Source: Cunninghamella blakesleeana
Taxonomy: Eukaryota; Mucoromycota; Mucoromycetes; Mucorales; Cunninghamellaceae
Length of the DNA: 64,000 nucleotides
NCBI GenBank assembly: GCA_017871115.1
Contig: JAFCIZ010000008.1
Coordinates: 620,001 to 684,000 of the forward strand
Direction: 5' to 3'
Shown piece by piece: positions 63,538 to 64,000 of this stretch (positions are counted from its first letter, which is position 1; the number at the start of each line of letters is the position of its first letter). Below the pieces are notes generated by a model. It was not told where the DNA came from. It searched no databases and saw only the letters and a list, made by a program, of their open reading frames with translations. A program made the position numbers and the translations under genes.

Positions 63538-64000
63538 TTGAAATAATCAAAATAATAAATATGAAAGGAAATGGAATATCACCAATCGAAGCATATGAAT
63601 ATATATTAGTTTTACGGATTAGATAGACTATGTTATATACAACAATAACTATAATTATAATAACAATAATGATTATTTTTATTTAAAGAAAATAATATAT
63701 ATATATATAGAATAGTTATACTTAAATATAATTTAATAAAAAGTACAAAATATAAATAAACATTTACTTTATTCGTATCATACATGGTTCTTTTTTTTTT
63801 TTAAAAAAAAAAGGTATATCATTCAAATAAATAAACAAAAAAAGAAAGCTATGATAAAAAATATCATTTTTTTATTTTATTACTCTTTTATTTTGTTATT
63901 TTATTTTGCTTAATTAGCCTTTTATAAAACAATAAAATAATAATATAGATTACAACTTGAAATTTCGATTTTTTTTTGTAATATCTGCAAGCTTTCAGTT
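63538..64000. other. intergenic to window end
   Basis: COX23 3' flank. Contains a T-run/A-run palindrome at 63791-63812 and A/T-rich sequence. No gene seen. Confidence 0.6.

Noticed and set aside
63327..63626. Ile/Thr-rich plus-strand frame after COX23
   Set aside because: Mostly COX23 intron and 3' flank of AT repeats; the only coding part is the COX23 second exon in another frame.

Overview
This window is nuclear DNA from an AT-rich, intron-dense fungus. The evidence is short GT-AG introns (mostly 60-200 bases, donors GTAAGT/GTATGT/GTAAAT, acceptors TAG), intergenic DNA that is almost all A/T homopolymer and microsatellite, and fungal gene content (ATG22, SNX4/ATG24, PAN5-type ketopantoate reductase, NmrA-like protein). 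A mucoralean or other early-diverging fungus fits best. COP1 and a mucoralean-type PD-(D/E)XK family are both unlike typical Dikarya. I cannot name the species.

Layout. 1-5 kb: gene-poor, with one decayed fragment at the left edge. 5-11.2 kb (+): FYRN/FYRC protein, ribosomal protein eL43, and an unrecognised protein with a possible TPP1/Est3-like OB fold. 11.8-12.5 kb (-): dead papain-type cysteine peptidase. 13.1-21.0 kb (-): METTL23-like methyltransferase, a 1047-residue coiled-coil protein, ketopantoate reductase. 21.2-33.7 kb: a low-complexity protein (+), mitochondrial uS14 (-), the splicing factor CLF1/CRNKL1 (+), then SNX4/ATG24 and ATG22 side by side (+). 33.7-40 kb: a gene desert with broken copies of a family whose one intact member (PD-(D/E)XK-like, 12 exons) follows. 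40.6-50.7 kb: secreted PLC-like phosphodiesterase (-), poly(A) polymerase, COP1 ubiquitin ligase and OXR1 (all +). 51-54 kb (-): a low-complexity nuclear-looking protein, a doubtful small gene and an NmrA-like reductase. 54-56.1 kb: desert with another probable relic of the PD-(D/E)XK family. 56.2-63.5 kb: glucose-6-phosphate dehydrogenase (-), PRP46/PLRG1 (+), a short-chain dehydrogenase (-) and COX23 (+).

Most genes are housekeeping genes placed without obvious functional grouping. The possible exceptions are the two autophagy/endosome genes next to each other and the two spliceosomal NineTeen-complex subunits (CLF1 and PRP46), which lie 30 kb apart. Exon structures were rebuilt by hand. 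In each complete model the phases close, no stop interrupts the spliced frame, and the lengths match the family where one is known.

The most interesting points are a fungal COP1, a candidate shelterin-like OB protein, the graveyard around the PD-(D/E)XK gene, coding microexons of 7, 10 and 17 bases, and the decayed cysteine peptidase. I found no tRNA or rRNA genes, CRISPR arrays or intact transposons.
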